A DNA stretch of 15,724 bases from CAZJBP01 sp964544115 (lineage in GTDB: Bacteria; Verrucomicrobiota; Kiritimatiellia; UBA8416; JADHWI01): NCBI GenBank assembly GCA_964544115.1, contig CAZJBP010000087.1, positions 1 to 15,724 on the forward strand. The letters run 5' to 3'. Under the pieces are notes generated by a model. The model made no database searches and was not told the DNA's origin. It saw nothing but the letters and a program-made list of their open reading frames with translations. How positions within the stretch are numbered: the first letter of the stretch is position 1; the number at the start of each line of letters is the position of its first letter. The position numbers and the translations under genes were made by a program. This document shows, one piece after another, positions 15,017 through 15,724 of the stretch.

Positions 15017-15712
15017 ATGGAGAGTGTGATCGAAAAACTGCTGGTTGTTCAGGACCTGGACGTTCGCATCAGGGAGATCGAGCAGGAACTGAAAGATATT
15101 CCGGCCCGGAAGACCCGTGAGCGGACCAGGCTGGCCTCTCATCGGGAGGCCCTGGCCAAGGCGCAGGAGGCGATCAAGGCCACCCAGGCGGACCTTCACC
15201 GCCTGGAGCTTGAGAACAAGTCCTGCCTGGAGAAGATCAACAAGCTGCGGCAGCAGCAGGTCGATCTCAAGACCAACAAGGAATTCCAGTCGATGGACCA
15301 CGAGATCTCGCGGATCAAGGAGCAGATCTCGTCGCTGGAAGACCGTGAACTGGGCTTGATGGATCGCCTCGACCGCGACCGGGCGGAGTTCGCCGCCAAG
15401 GACGCCGAGTTCAAGCGCGAGGAAGCGGTCGTCGAGGGCGATGTCAAGGTCTGGGACGAACGGGCCGCGGCGCTCTCGGCTGACCTCGCGAAAGTGCGGG
15501 CCGACCGCAAGGGATCGGCGGCAGGGATTGATGCGGACTGGATGAAGCATTACGAGCCCGTCATCGCCCGCCGCGACCGGGCGCTGGTGCAGCTCCGCGA
15601 CGGCGTATGCGGGGGGTGCCACATGAAGCTGCCCCCGTCCGTGCACCATGCGACGCGCCGGCACGCCGGCAAGGTAGTTTGCGAATACTGCGGACGGCTG
15701 CTATACTCGTAG
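15017..15712 (+). CDS. Coiled-coil zinc-ribbon protein (COG1579, C4-type)
   Basis: This 231-residue protein has a long charged coiled coil from about 10 to 165 (repeated Glu/Lys/Arg/Leu heptads) and a C-terminal zinc ribbon with C198, C201, C222 and C225, written VCGGC and VCEYCG. This is the layout of the widespread COG1579 / DUF164 zf-RING_7 family, thought to bind nucleic acid, but no clear cellular role is established to my knowledge. The length is normal for the family. The ATG at 15017 is close behind a strong promoter, with AAAGGGCGG as a fair ribosome-binding site. It is divergent from HPr across 137 bases. Only 12 bases of sequence follow its stop, so its downstream partner is not visible. 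Confidence 0.92.
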   Translation: MESVIEKLLVVQDLDVRIREIEQELKDIPARKTRERTRLASHREALAKAQEAIKATQADLHRLELENKSCLEKINKLRQQQVDLKTNKEFQSMDHEISRIKEQISSLEDRELGLMDRLDRDRAEFAAKDAEFKREEAVVEGDVKVWDERAAALSADLAKVRADRKGSAAGIDADWMKHYEPVIARRDRALVQLRDGVCGGCHMKLPPSVHHATRRHAGKVVCEYCGRLLYS

Positions 15713-15724
15713 GCAGGTTGAGGT

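Noticed and set aside
15713..15724. Start of an RNA gene such as RNase P RNA after the zinc-ribbon gene
   Set aside because: Only 12 bases are available and none of the conserved RNase P core is visible. This would need sequence beyond the window.
1..15724. CRISPR array, tRNA, rRNA, insertion sequence or defence system
   Set aside because: I saw no regularly spaced repeats, no tRNA-like or rRNA stretch, no transposase, and no nuclease or toxin-antitoxin pair other than the PLD-like protein, which is exported and next to a metabolic gene.

Overview
The window is a GC-rich bacterial chromosome segment with densely packed genes and GC-ending codons. The gene set is Gram-negative-like: signal-peptide exoenzymes, a lipoprotein sugar-binding protein, an E. 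coli-type biosynthetic arginine decarboxylase, and a lone HPr next to a COG1579 zinc-ribbon protein. Sugar isomerase/epimerase, MDR and aldo/keto reductase genes beside an exo-glycosidase fit a saccharide-degrading bacterium, perhaps of the PVC (Planctomycetes/Verrucomicrobia/Lentisphaerae) kind. That placement is inference; no rRNA or other phylogenetic marker is present.

Layout. (1) 1-340 holds no intact gene; the minus strand carries what looks like a decayed coding fragment with an in-frame stop. (2) 341-2110, plus strand: a possible 14-codon leader ORF, then two family 2 glycosyltransferases, probably the end of a surface-polysaccharide cluster. (3) 2084-5737, minus strand: an exported phospholipase D-like protein followed by speA (arginine decarboxylase). 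speA converges on, and overlaps, the second glycosyltransferase by 27 bp. (4) 5892-7890, plus strand: a two-gene unit, a zinc-less MDR dehydrogenase and an aldo/keto reductase. (5) 7892-14879, minus strand: a saccharide-use cluster in transcription order HPr, sugar isomerase/epimerase, secreted GH20 beta-N-acetylhexosaminidase with a C-terminal F5/8C-like domain, lipoprotein sugar-binding protein, double ABC ATPase, permease. (6) 15017-15712, plus strand, divergent from HPr: a coiled-coil zinc-ribbon protein with a near-consensus sigma70 promoter.

How the genes may work together. The GH20 enzyme would cut terminal GlcNAc or GalNAc from glycans outside the cytoplasm. The ribose-type ABC importer would take up the released sugar. 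The isomerase/epimerase, and perhaps the convergent MDR/AKR pair, would process it. HPr at the head of the cluster, with no PTS enzyme I or II in view, would be regulatory rather than transporting; this is an inference. The region is mostly conventional. The points most worth a second look are the HPr/ABC/GH20 arrangement with its intercistronic 16-bp palindrome, the inverted repeat over a putative promoter in front of the transporter genes, the leader ORF before the first glycosyltransferase, and the PLD-speA pair.
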